From Psococerastis gibbosa (lineage: Eukaryota > Arthropoda > Insecta > Psocodea > Psocidae): a stretch of 64,000 bases of DNA. Shown here one piece after another: positions 44,901 to 58,800 of this stretch (the stretch's first letter is position 1; each line of letters starts with the position of its first letter). The stretch covers positions 29,844,770 through 29,908,769 of the forward strand of contig OZ020484.1 in assembly GCA_963971405.1 (NCBI GenBank), given 5' to 3'. The position numbers and the translations under genes were made by a program. The notes beneath the pieces are model-generated. The model was not told the origin of the DNA, did no database searches, and saw only the letters and a program-made list of their open reading frames with translations.

Positions 44901-47900
44901 TTGACAAGTTTCCAATTAACAAGCTTCCGCATGATAGTCCTTGCACTAGCCTATTGTACATGCGCTGAGTGTAAAATAAAATGCTTTCTACTCCTTAGTA
45001 CAATAGTTTGTTCACAGAAAAATATGATGTGGCCTAGTAAGTTTCCTGTCTAAAGTGACTTGGTTCATAATGAGATATTCTACAAAAGATGGGAACACTA
45101 GCACCAGGATTTAAGCCGAATACGACACTATTTTCCTCATGAATATACGATTGGTTTTACAATAGTCTAGGTATAAAATGTTAGGATTCATTCAAAAGCA
45201 ATAAGCCAAATTTTAAATTTTGTGGACACAGCCCTAAAAATGATGTCCGATACAATTAAAAAATTTGTAATTACACACAAAAATAATAATTTTGACGATA
45301 TTTATGTAAACATTACACTAAAGACAGAGTCATTTATAGGCTAATCAAATATAAAATATTTAACATTTAATATTCTCTTAAACAAATAGAAATATTTTGG
45401 CCTATTTATATTTAAGATACGGTAGATATTAGTTACACAAGTGCGTTCATTTAACATTGAACCAATTTTGCACATTTTATAATTGCTCATCAGGTACAAA
45501 ACCTCTAAGGGTTAAGAGTCTAAAGAATTTGTGTCCTAAATTTGGCATTTTTATCAGTTTATTCTATATCTATATACAGCATGTCTTCAGAAGTAGCTAG
45601 GTCATAGACTAAAGATAAACGCAAAGTATTAACTTAACAAATCTTTACTATAACAGTAATTCAGTGGGCTAACGATAAATTAAAATTTTCTCTGTCAAAT
45701 TACGTTGTTTTCCTTTTCAAATATTATAGCCTAGGTACTTAGTTGACTTTTTTTAATGGTAATATGCTATGCTAGTCCCACTCTGGTTATTCATATTCTA
45801 TGCTGAAATTATTGATTAGAAATAAAACCTATTGAAAATTTAAGCATTCCCCATGAATAAAAATCGGACTTTTAATTGAAAAAAGTCTCAAGTTCTGCAT
45901 ACTTTCTATAAATTACAAAAATTGGGTTGCTCCGGCCATTCTTAGAAATATTAAACTCCGAATAAACTCCTCTACTATATAGGACAGCCTTTTTAAAATT
46001 GTAGCAGGATATTGTCCTGGTAATTGCATGGTTTTGGGTTTTATTATATTAAACATGAAAATTGCAAGTTATACTAATTTAACTCTAAAGCTGTTCCTTT
46101 TTACGTTTTTTAATTGGGGCTCAAGGTGACGTCCCACGTCATAATAACACAGTGAATGTTCCGTTTCAAAATTGTAACTTTTTAAATGCCTATTAGTTGG
46201 GAAGTCACACTGAAAATTTGTTCTCCTGTAGGAATTTCTACTTCAATGGCGGATCCACGGAGGAGGTCAGGGGGGTCATGACTCCCCCCCCCCCCTAAAT
46301 GAGAAAACTTATAAGTTAACTAGTAAAAAAAATGATAAAACATCAACTTTTCAGCATCAAAAAAATTACCTTTTAAACTTACAAACCCCCCCCCCCTAAA
46401 TTTTCCGCTGGATCCGCCCTTGTTCTAGTTGGGAATACGGTTCAACCCAAAATTCGTCCAGTATTCATCTTCCCTGCACCGAAGCAATTTTATTATAAAC
46501 AAGTAATACAGGTACAAAAAACCTGTGAGTCGCCAAATAAAAAAAATAAAAAACTTGTCGGGAGTTTGCACATTAACGCTGTAATGCAACATAGGCTACA
46601 GTATTTATTTCTTATCTATGGCCCAAAATTTAATACCAAAATTAAATATTAAAAATAATTTTATTGTATTTAAGTATTTAAATAGGCCTATTATAATTAT
46701 AGTCATTTTAAGATTTTTAAGCCTAGCCGTTTTATAAATTTTGTATTTCCCGATTTTAGTTTTTTTTTAAATGGAAGTTAATATCTAGACAATTTTCTTA
46801 GTTAAAATTTTTCTCATTTCACTAGCTAGACCAAATTCCTCATTTATACCCTAAGGGTAGTTGAAGCGGTGGAATTTTATTCGCTCACAGTCTCTTTATC
46901 TACTAATTACCCTTATTCGCTTCAATTTCCTCAAGCCTTGTTAGGGACATCCTTTTCCCATAGTTTCCTAAACTTTTACCCTTCTCTGACATTATTGTGT
47001 ATTAATTTTCTTTGGGGGCTCTTCTCGTTCAGGGGTTGATGAGTCTGGGGAAAGTAGTGGCTGGTAGCCATCAGCCTCGCCCGTAGGGGTGGGGGTGTCC
47101 TCGCGTATCACGTGTCTCGGGGAACACGAGGGGAAGCGGGTAGGACGCACCTGTCGACGCAGGGAGAGGGAGTCCAGGGTGCCCACAGAAAGGGTCGTCG
47201 GCGGGTCGGGCGACTCGAGGGGGCTGCTGGCGGGCGTCCCGCCCCGAGCCGTGTTAAGGTAGATTCTGAAAGTGAAAACAGTGTTGTTGTGGAAAAACGC
47301 TGCCATGAAAAATTGAGGAGCACTGAACATATTACATGTTAAACTGTAGATGGGTCCCACCATCGCTTATTAGGAAGGCAGGCACCTGCGTAGGCGACGA
47401 TGTCGTCCAGTGTTCCTTGCGGGTACTTTTCAAGCTTTGGTGGGACCTGGCCTTAATAGTTTTTCAGTTTTATTTTGGCCTGAATTACATCAGAAAATTC
47501 ATTATGACCTATTAGGGGGTATTAGTGGATTTTTAGCATGTTGGCAAGGCCATGCCCAGGTTTTGATGGGGGGGGGGGGGGGTCCAAAAATATTTTACGT
47601 AATTTATTAATGAAAGTCCATTTTATGCAGTGTTCAAACTCAAATAAATTTATTCCAATTCTTCAAACAATACAGGTTTACATGAAAAAAATATATTTCC
47701 GGGGGGGGGGAGTCCGGACCTCTTGGACAACCCCCCTGGGCACGGCCATGCATATTGGTAACGAATACTGCACGCGGCACCGTCATGCATTGAGAGAAGG
47801 CGGTCATTTCGTAAAAACCTGGTACCTCAAAACGTTTAAATCCGTTGAAATCTCGAAAATTTCGACCATCACAAAGCTTTCCTTATACCTAAATGTATAA

Positions 47901-49823
47901 ATAGGAAAGCAATAAATGCATTATCGCTCTCTTGAGGCTATTAATTCTTACATTTGACGTTGTATGAGGTTTTGCCACACAGCCTTGAGTTCAGGAGTTG
48001 GGGCCCTTAGTGCTATGCTCCGATTTTTGGCGTTTTTTCTAGGCGTTCTATTCAGAGATAAATCTGGGGCGCACATTGCATTTGCCGGACTGTCCATTCC
48101 CGAGCCAGATGTGTTCAGTAACAGTCTAAATTCATTTGCTGAAATAAAGAATGTAATGTAAATTAAACATTTAAAAAATAAATATAACTGTCTTTTATGA
48201 ATAGTAATCATTATTGTCGTACAGCCATGATAGCGCCCTTAAGGCGGGTATTCGACATACGTCAATCGTCAATGAAAAATGTGAAATTGAAGGTTTAGCA
48301 GACATTAAAGACATACTAAAAATTCTGCTGCCACGTCAAAACCATATTTCTCATTGACGATTGACGTATGTGGAAACCCCGCCTTAATATAACGCTGTAA
48401 GTTAAACAAATAATGAACCAAGCCAGAACATGTGGCGAGGGTGGGACTCAATCCAACTGCCTCTCGGGTGAATGTTTTAGACATTACAACTTCGGTACAT
48501 TGCGTAGCAGTCATCATCTGTTTCTTTTTTACGTCTACTCACCTCTTTTCCGAATATTGAAAAAAGCTTGAGACACGGATATGAGAGACAGGGGCTCTTC
48601 CGTAATGAACAGAACACGGTCTCTGCTGACTTTAGCGAAGACCATCATGTCGGTGAACAGGAGCGCCCAAAATGGCCGGACTGCCCGACCTTCGACACGA
48701 CTGAGGTCTCCCCCGAAGATCCATTGCCTTCCAGGCGCACTTAATACAAACGGCTGCAACAATTGCATTTCGTACAATATTGAACATTATGTGTTTAATT
48801 AAAACAATAGTAGACCTCATTCCGGGTTAAATGAATCCATTCATTCTTTATGTTTATTTAAAAAAATACAATACTGCTTTATTTTTTATTAAATTAGTGT
48901 CCACAATTCTTCATCAACTACAAATATCATCCAACTATAAATAGTATGCGGGTTCGAAAAGAAATAATGTAGAATTGTTAGAGAATGACAATGACCTTGC
49001 CAACAGGGTAAGAACAAAAGATTATTGACCCACCAGTGGTGGCGTAAGTAACTTCTGATGCCCCCCCCCCCCCCCCGCAAGACCTTTGATGCGCCCTACC
49101 CAGTGGTGGCACCACCAGAAGGTGAGATGCCTGCCCAGCGACGACCCTCACAACAATCAGGCGTTGATACTCCAACTACTTTGCTATTGGAAAAAAAGAC
49201 CCTCCATCAAGAAGCCTTTGACAACAAGAGGTCTTTCCAGATCAAATGGTTCGGATATACGTTGAATAAGATTTCATGCTTTCGTGCTGAGCACTCCCGA
49301 ACTTTGAGTGCTTCTCGATACCTCAAGGGAGGGTGGAATTGATCTCAATCGTCCAAGTTTGCCTTCTCCACATTTCGAGCGTCTTCATGACTTTGACATG
49401 ACTTTGACTTACCTTACATCTAGTGAAAACAAGACGGCTCTCTAGGTCCTGAACTGAGAGTAAAAGTCGGCCTTCTACTTCCGGCTCCATGATCCCCGTG
49501 CCTGACGTCCACTCTCTGTACGAAGTGTGCAGCTCGTGAACGACCCTCGTCAACGCGTAATGGTCGTCCTCACTGCTCTTGCTCTGGTCCAGTATCGTTG
49601 ATGTCAGCTTCAGCAGATCACGATAGTGCTGGCAACAGGATTGAATCACTTATTATACTTTATAAGGCACCGCCTAGTCTTGTTGGGTGTGTAACGAAAT
49701 TTCGAGATAAAGGAAATATTTTCGGCAGACCCTTGGTCTATCCAACGCTCCTTAATCCCCTCTCCAGTTATCGGGCATATAGGCCCAATAGGCTTAAGTG
49801 CACACAGGTAACACCTGTACCCC

Positions 49824-49855
<32 letters not shown>

Positions 49856-52800
49856 CATTAATGGGTTGTGCCACGACGTTTCATAATGTTTAAGTGGAAT
49901 TTGCCATTGTTTTTTTTTTTTTTAATATCATGCGTTAAAGAGCTGAATAATTAATTTCTCGGCCCAGAGTCCTCATATTGGCAAAAATGTTCTTTAAACT
50001 GTAACTAAAGTAACCGGTCCGAGTTTACTCGAACATGCTTTCCAATTTATAAATTAGAAAATAGACATAATGTGTAATTTCATAGTAAATAATTTCCCTA
50101 CGGTTAAATTTAAAATCCCTCGAAGGGGGGGGGGGGTCCACCTCAATATATCAAAAACCCCTTAAAACTCAATTGCATATTCTGGAACGAACAGACCAAT
50201 ACAGTAGTAACAATGACACAATCATGTCATAGCAGCACGTATTGCATTGGAGCGTGAATTTTCAAATTCTAATTTTTTGCACAGAACCAAACATTCTTTT
50301 GGGAATGCAACCTGTCCGGTTTTGATACTCTATTGAACACCTAAAACATACCTGCAGGTAGAAATCATCGATAGAAAGGTTCGGCAGAAAAATTATGTTT
50401 TAGTCATTTTTCATGGAAATTGAGTTATTTTTATTTTTTTACCCCCAGAAGCAAACTATCAAGGGGCAAGCGACCCCCCCGCATCTTGTTAACATTAATA
50501 ACGAATACCATATATATGTGAATTTAAATAAAGAAATCGTTGGAGCCGTTTTTGAGAAATAATTTTTTTAGACGCTTTTTATGAGTTTTTGAGAATAAAA
50601 CCCCCCATATTGAGCTAGCCCAAAATTTAAAAATGGTCTCGAGGTATGATTTTTTTGAACCTATATGCAAAATTTCATCAAAATCGGCCGAGTAGTTGCC
50701 CGGAAATCGATGAACAGACAGACAGACATGCAGACAGACATTTCGTAAAAACCACTTTTTTGGGTTCCTGGGACCTCAAAACGTGTAAATCCGTTGAAAT
50801 CTCGGACTCGAAAATTTCGACCATCACAAAGCTTTCCTTATACTACGTATAAATTGGAAAGCAATAATTATAAACTGTGATAATACACAATAGATTTTTG
50901 TCTTGTGAACTTATTGTTGATAAAGTAAGTCCTATTTCTGGAATACTTCGTCGTTCCTTTTAGGTTATAATATTTATAGAATAACAATAGTTCACATAAA
51001 CAAAGGTATTATGCACTATTGATCAAAGCTTATGTATTTCAGGAGGTGTTCAAAGAGAGATTTCGCCAATGTGGCCACTGTGGAACAAGAATTTAAATAA
51101 TTAGCTCTTACGGCATGTTGTTTTCCAAACATTTGGAAAGATTTCTTTTAATAGGCTACTAATTTTTATTACATTAGCGTGATTTGTTATTTATGTTCAT
51201 CGTGGTCATTGTTACTCAATACTGTACTTCTTTTGCCACTACCATGTCACTAAACATAACAATTGCTATAATTTTTCTTATATACGAGTAGTTCTCGTCT
51301 CGTCTCGTAGTTCGAGAGATTGCCCTAAATTATGGAATTTTTGAATTGTAAAACCTTCTGCATGCTGTCATTGCTGTCTTCAAGAACTTTGTATTTCCCA
51401 TGCTAGGAAAAAAAAAAATTAAAAACTCTCATAGTCGATGTTGCCCATAAACTTACCTATAAGTTCAATTTTCAACTTACCTCCAGAGGTTTGTGAAGAA
51501 ATGTCGTTAAGTCTGGACGTCTTTTTGGGATCGGAGGCTCGGAACAAAATCTAGTGAACTCTGTGTTTTTGGATTGTTCTACTAATAGGCAATCCGCTCG
51601 CTTGATCCCTGAACAGTATCTTCGATATGCAGTCGTGAGGGTATTTATCTGTATATAGAGACCTTATTAGTAAGGGCGATGCATCGCCATGTCCTTGTCC
51701 TCGAAGGAAACCCTTATGATTTTTTTTACAAACTCATCGGTTGAACTGAAAATTTGTACAAAATTAGGCATGCTAGTTTCAGTTTTTTCTTTTTTTCGTT
51801 TTTCTCTTTCTTTCCTTTTCGGCTACCTTCCTTCATACTGTTCATACTTTGTTTATTCCAATGTTTGCATAGCCTAAGTGGCCTATACATTTATAAAATC
51901 GAAAAAAATTCTGTGCTTTGGGTCGATCACCAAGCCCTTTTTGTACGATATGTAAATTAATAATAATAATACTAATAAACGTCTTTACTGTATATTTACA
52001 GGGCGAGACTTAAGACTAGAAAGTATTTTTCTGTCTAACCCACATTAATTATGTTTAACTATTAATATAATATGTATAATATAGTATAAACTGTATATAT
52101 ATAAATATTTTAATTATGTTTGTATGTAAATTGTAATACATTATCTACTTTCTTACTTACTTAAGGTTTGGTTTGTGGTAAAATTCACCCCATACCATTT
52201 ATCCTCATTGAATTTCCCCACTATTACGGCTATAGCTTCCAAAAAAGGGAAAGGCCTTTTTAATTGCAACTATACTAAATGCCTAGCCTTTATACTAGCA
52301 TATAACTAATTTTAAAGTTTTGCGCAAAAATCCTTTTTATGCATATTAATTATTGAATTATTCTAATGTCTTCTGATCTATGACGAGACCTAATAGCGGA
52401 GTTGCTATAAATAATACAACATACAGGGTTTGTCCGGAAAGTAGTGAGACTGGATATTTCCTGCCCAAACGAAGCAAAGGAGAGAGATCTTCATGGGCGG
52501 AGTTGGTGGTGAGGGGTTCTTGGGAAGCAGCGCACCGGTCGCCGGTGTTGTCCGACAGTCCGAGCCTTTGCGGAGTCAACATTGGGCTTCAAGCGAACCT
52601 CTGTTTTTGTGTGTCGTCGCGGTCGGAGATGAATCGTTTACTCGAACAACGTTGTTCGAATGGCACAAGTTGTTTCGCGAGGGTAGGGAGCAAGTTGAGG
52701 GCGATCAAGCAAAAGTGACGAAAAGGTGGCAAAGGGATGATTCACAAGGAATATTTACCACCTGGTCAGACAGTGAATGCAGCATTTTACGTGAAAGTAC

Positions 52801-55800
52801 TTGACCAACTGAGAAAACGGATCGTCGACCAGCCTTCGCGAATGCGTGGAAGCTGCATTATGACAATGCACCAAGTCACACGGCGCTTATTGTCACGGAG
52901 TATCTGGCCAAATACGGTATTTCAACCATCCCCCAGCCACCCTACAGCCCTGATGTTGCTCCCCCAGACTTATTTCTCTTCCCTCACCTCAAAAAAAGTC
53001 TGAAGGGACACCACCACGGCTCGGTACAGGGAATTCAAGACGCCGTGACGAGGAAAATAAACGAGATTCCGGCTTCCGCGTTTCAGGGGTCTTTCGAGGA
53101 TTGGAAAAAGCGCTGGCAGCGCTGTGTGGCTGCAGAAGGTTCCTATTTTGAAAGTTTTTAAGTAAATGTACCGATATTGTAAATAAATTTTCTTTCCTGG
53201 ATTCAGTTCCACTACTTTCCGGACAAACCCTGTACAAGTGGATTCGCTTCCTTTACTACAAACCCTCCGAACCATGGCCAGAAAAAAAAAAAAACAGCAA
53301 GTTTGGGACTCAAACCAACAACCTTGGGAACAGTTTCAGAGTCAAATTATTGATGTTGATGACATTTTTGCTAGTAATATACTGTTAAATCCAGCTGTCG
53401 AAATGTAAACTTAGAAAATTATATGGTCGCGTATTTTAATTCTCGCAGGAAAATAATAAACATAGTCTTCAAAGTTTCTCCTAGAGTTCTATGTAGGTGA
53501 GATGGGCCATTCGCTTCCCACCATTTTTTTTTTCATTTCTGCGCGATATGCAATATTTAATATCCGTCAGAAGTATATAATATATATATATATATATAAT
53601 TTAATAAGGCATGGCAGATAATGAAGAACCAGTAGAATCCGGGCTGATGGGCCCGTATTGAAAGTGAATTTCCAAACGTTTCGTCAACATCTGCGGTCGA
53701 CATCTTCAGTGGCGCTGCGTAGACTTCGAAGGTTGTGCCTCGGTGGCTCCATAGCTTCATTTCGACCACGGCCCATCAGCCCGGATTCTAATGGTTGTTC
53801 GTTCGACTCTGGCCGTGAAAGCCTTTGCAGTTACTAGGACAGAATTCATTGAGTACCTCCGCGTTCGGGGCCAGATTCCCAACTCTAGGACAGAATAAAG
53901 AACCAGTAGAATCCGGGCTGATCGAAATGATAGTGAACTTCCAAACGTTTCGTCAACATCTGCGGTCGACATCTTCAGTGGCGCTGCGTAGACTTCGAAG
54001 GTTGTACCTCGGTGGCTCCGTAGCGAGTGACTCCAGTCACTGGAAGTCTACGCAGCGCCACTGAAGATGTCGACCGCAGATGTTGACAAAACGTTTGGAA
54101 GTTCACTTTCAATTCGACCACGGCCCATCAGCCCGGATTCTACTGGTTCTTCATTTGACTCCGGCCGTGAAAGCCTTTGCAGTTACATGGCAGAGAAGAT
54201 GAGATGCCTGCCTAGCGACGGCCCTCAAAACTAGACTTGTATATAGGAAAGTTGGGACACCAAGAAATGTTTTTTTTTTAAATCTAAATTGTTGCCACGT
54301 CTCCTATGACCAGGTGGCCCCTGGATTCAAAAAAAATTGTTGGCGGGCGCCGGGCTCAAATGCTCCCTATTTAATACAACTCTAGTTTCTCCCATTTGTT
54401 TATTTTCCGGTCCCTAATTCCACAATTCTTTCTTCTCCTATTCTTTCCCTACCTTCTACTTACCCTCTTAATGTAGAGCCTCCCAACGAAAGACCCAGGA
54501 GTGTCCATGTCTTCTTGTACGGCCTGTTCAATAATATCCTCAGAAAGACGTAGAAGCTGCGTCCATAATTAACAATCATTGGGTGAGAAGAACAATACTA
54601 AGCAATCAATCTGAATTGAAGCCTCTAGAGACCAAGGGGTGCAAGTAACAAAAATTAACATCCGAGGTAGTTTAGGCTAAAGTTTGTAACTCAATTGAAT
54701 TCTATAAATTCTATCATTGTCGGAATGACAGATCCGATTTTCTTAATTTCCCGGATAAATAGCAGCTATAGATTAACAGCATGGTGCATTTTAACTCCAA
54801 AACTCAAACAATTTCACTTGCACCCCTTGGCTTCTAGGCACTTCAATGTATATATTATTATACCTTGTTATGCGTAGGAAATGAGGAGAAACCGAAATTT
54901 CGGGGGCCTGGGCCTAGGACATCACAAAACCTCACAGGTAGGGAACCTAGACAAACGTACACACGGCACTTCAGACTAACCTTTAGAAGGCTACAATAAC
55001 CTTACGGATTACCTATTGTGTGCGTTTGTTTGATGTTTCATAATTTATGATTTTCAACGGATTATTCGTAGACTAGGCTGTCCCATTTTTCAAAGTATTA
55101 AAACATATTATTGCTAGTACCCCTAGAAGCCCTATTACAGTTTTTTTTTTTTTTTTTTTTTTTTTGTTACACAGTTGACGCAAGTTAACGAAAATTCAAC
55201 TCTAAATCGGGACTTGGTTTTTCAATGCAGACACCAGGCCCAAATATAGTGTGAAACTTTCTTTAACTTGCGTCGACTATACTCAAGGGCGGATCCAGTG
55301 GAAAATTTAGGGGGGGGGTCACAAGTTTTTTGTAAGTTTATAAGGTAATTTTTTTGTTGAAAAGTTGAGTTTTATCATTTTTTTTATCAGGTATCTGAAT
55401 TTACTCATTTAGGGGGGTCATGACCCCCTAACCCCCTCTGTAGATCCGCCACTGACTGTACTTCACAGACCGAGAGGAACGAATATATAATCAATCACGT
55501 TTCTCATTCAGTCTAAAATTTTATGCAGAAAAGAGGAGACATTCGAGGGCGCCAAAGATCTGGTGCGTTTTTTTCTTCTTCAATGGCTATAGTCATATAG
55601 GAAACGTGGTAAATAAAATAAAATAACTTTGACAAATATTACTAAAATATATATTTTTTTAATAATACTTGACAAAGTTATTTCGTTTACTATGACTAAG
55701 TATACCAAAGCGAATGTGGAAAATATAACCGAAATAGAAAACGTGGAATCAGGTGGGTCCAGGATTAAAAAAAAAAATATTGTTGGCGCGTTCGAATGTC

Positions 55801-58800
55801 CCATCTCTCCCATATAGAACTCCAATTCAGCCCTCATAACCTATGGCTTGTCAAGCCTAGGGTTGCCATTCGTCCCGGTTTCCCGGGACTGTCACCGTGT
55901 TTGATCTCTCTGTCCCGGTTTCGTCCTTAAATGTCCTGGTTCAGACAATATGACGTGCAAAGAATTTTATAATTACATCAAAAATCAGCCACGACTCTTA
56001 AAGAAAGTAAAATCATCCGAAAAATACGAGTAAATGACCACTCTTAACTCTTAAGGGAGTGTTAGTAAAACTTACTAATCTAATTAAAAAATGCACTAGA
56101 AATTGACTTTTTCTTTTTTAAATTTACACTAGATATAAATGATATAATGCATCTCGGCTCTTTGTCCCGGTTTTATGTCTGACTATTCTGGCAACCCTAG
56201 TCAAGCTTGTACCAGTGAACAGGTCGTACCTCTTCTATATTTTGAAATAAAGTGTGGTGCTGAGTCGGATTGAGAAAGTCCCTCCGCTCTGCTAATGGAA
56301 GTAAAAATCGATTGACTCCGAACTGTAAATTGACTGCAAAACTCTGCTCTTTCCCCAGTAACTGGTGGACAGTCTTCTTGAGGGGGTCCTCCATTTGGGA
56401 CGCGGTTGACTGTAATAAATTAGGCGATATCATCATTTTTAAAATTGTCCTGTTGCTTCGCAGTTCTCTCCTGATAAAATGCAGTACCGTACGATAGAAC
56501 TTGGGTTGTAACAGAGGCCTTCGCTAACGATTACGCTTGTGCCTAATGGTTTTACTTCTAAAAAGCGATTTGTGGACGCGTTGGTGGTTGAATTAAATAA
56601 TAAGGGAACTGATTTGCCTGTAGGAAAGTGGAAAAGTTAGGGGAAGTAGTAATCGAAATGTAAATGTATTTAAATAAATAGATAGAAAACACAATGGTAA
56701 TTTTGTTGATTTATTTTTCATTTCCATTATTCCTAACTTTTTTCCACTGCACGACAAGTGAGTGAGTTCCCCTATTGGTGTACACGCGTGTAATTGGTAA
56801 CAAGTGATTGATTTATTTCTTCCAAACTTCTATTTTTCGGAAGCAGTCTGGTAGAAAGAGATAAGTCCCTCAAGCCTTGATTCCAATGCTTAAAAGCAAG
56901 GATATTATATTGTATATTACATTTTTCATTAGAACTGTTGCAGTTGCTTCTTCAATGTAGGCCTACTGCAGTTATTTGCGGTTGTTTTTTAGGTTTAAAA
57001 ATTAAATTGATCGTCACATTATTAGATCGTGGGTTCGAAACCAGCCAAGTCCAGGTTTTTCTTTATTCTTTAATTACGGTTAACGAGGATGGTTGCCGCT
57101 TCAATTTAAGTAAATTTAATAAATTGATAATCACTTTATACTTCTAAAATTGATACTGAAAGTGGGTTAATTGTAAGAGTGGGCCGAAGGGCCCAAAATT
57201 CGCCCACATGGAAAATAAGGCAATTTTCTTTCTTTCTTCTTACTTTTTGAATTTCTACAAACCCTACCATCGTTTTCGCTCGTGAACAAATAATGCAACT
57301 CTCCAACATAATATTTAAATAGCCTGATTTTTAATCTCCGTGATTGATTATGAACCTTTCAACTTTGCCCGTAAACTCTTTTAACTTTTTCTCATTTGTT
57401 AGCCTACCGCATCGTTGTACTTTCTATACCTACAATATAATACAAAACATGTACCTAGTAAATTATATTCATAATACTGGCAGGTACTTAGCCTAGGCTT
57501 AGTGGATCAAGCAAAGGATAAAATTAAAACAAAATGAGAAAATAATATATTTACAAATTGGTTAAGCGACACAGAAGGAAGATGCTGCAGGAGAACAGAA
57601 AACTTTAACGAAAACCAAAAAACATGCTTAAGAAATTAAAATAAAGTAGCAAAATATTCGACATCTACGTATGTAGCTTGCAATTTTAATCGAAAGAACA
57701 AACTGGCTAATTGTCACATTTTCCAGTGAATTTCAATGTCTTTTTACAATTGAATTTAAACCCTACTTTTTTAAACAATCGCAGCTATTAGCAGAATGTT
57801 ACGCAAACTTAAAAGCTCTGTAAATATTGCCTCTTCAGTCTATTTTCGCCATAAGACCCTGTATGAAACCGTGCAATTTCTTTATTCAAAAAGAAGTTTT
57901 GTGTACGTACACCTGACGTTTGTTTAAAACATTTTCTGTACATTTCATATATAATCATTGCGTAGTACCTCTTGTACTGTATGCGAACAGTCAGATAATA
58001 CTGCAAGTAACTACTGATTACAACTATAGCAAAAGTATTGTATATCGTGCTACAACTACTGAATAAGAATAGTGCATAGCGTTTCTATTATTATAGGAAT
58101 GTACCCAGTTAGCGTAGAACTGATGTACTTATTATTTAAATATTAAGTTACCTGAGAGCCCTATGGGTTGTTTTAAAATTAAATAGCCCGTATTATTTTT
58201 GTGTACACTCTGAGAGGAACTTCAATTGTAGAACCCAGCACGCAAACCTGATAAGTATTACCTGTACGTACAGTATATGGTGTTTCACAACTATTTCCAT
58301 ACATATTTATCCATACAAATTGTGCAGAAATTGGTTTACGATCGTAAAAGAGTTAATGAGCTCGCATGTTTATCCACTAAAAAAACTACGGAAATCCTTG
58401 GAACCCTATGCTCAGTGCCCCAGTATTCACGACATACTGTATATGAAATTTTTGATCATTACTTGAATCAGAAAACTTAAATTATAATGCATGCTCTAGC
58501 GTCACAACAACAAAAGAATAGCAATAGAAATGTATCCCATAATTGAAAAAATAAAAAACAATAATTAGAGGCCATGCCTGCATGAGTTTCATGCTAGCCT
58601 ACTACTTTAATTCCGAACATATTTGGAGCTAATACATAATGGATAGCTCAACACTTTTTAATTGTCTTTTTCCACTCTTCTAATATTTTCAAATCTCAAC
58701 TTGAAATAGACCAAAAAAGTTGTGAGGAGAGGAGATGCAAAGGGTGATTTTTAGGGAGGGGTGAATTCAGCAGTGGTCAGTGGCATTAGCCTCTCTTCTT

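Larger units (their letters stand above)
53625..54185. mobile_element. Cluster of three Penelope-like terminal repeats
   Basis: Two minus-oriented copies (53625-53830 region and 53895-54035) are followed by one plus-oriented copy (54040-54185). The last two face each other as a nearly perfect foldback. The outer ends read GAATCCGGGCTGAT and GGCCGTGAAAGCCTTTGCAG. No RT or endonuclease is present. This is the best-preserved ribozyme-bearing group in the window. Confidence 0.8.

Noticed and set aside
58277..58480. 67-codon frame in a GEF intron
   Set aside because: Plus strand, no motif, no splice partners; chance open frame is likely.
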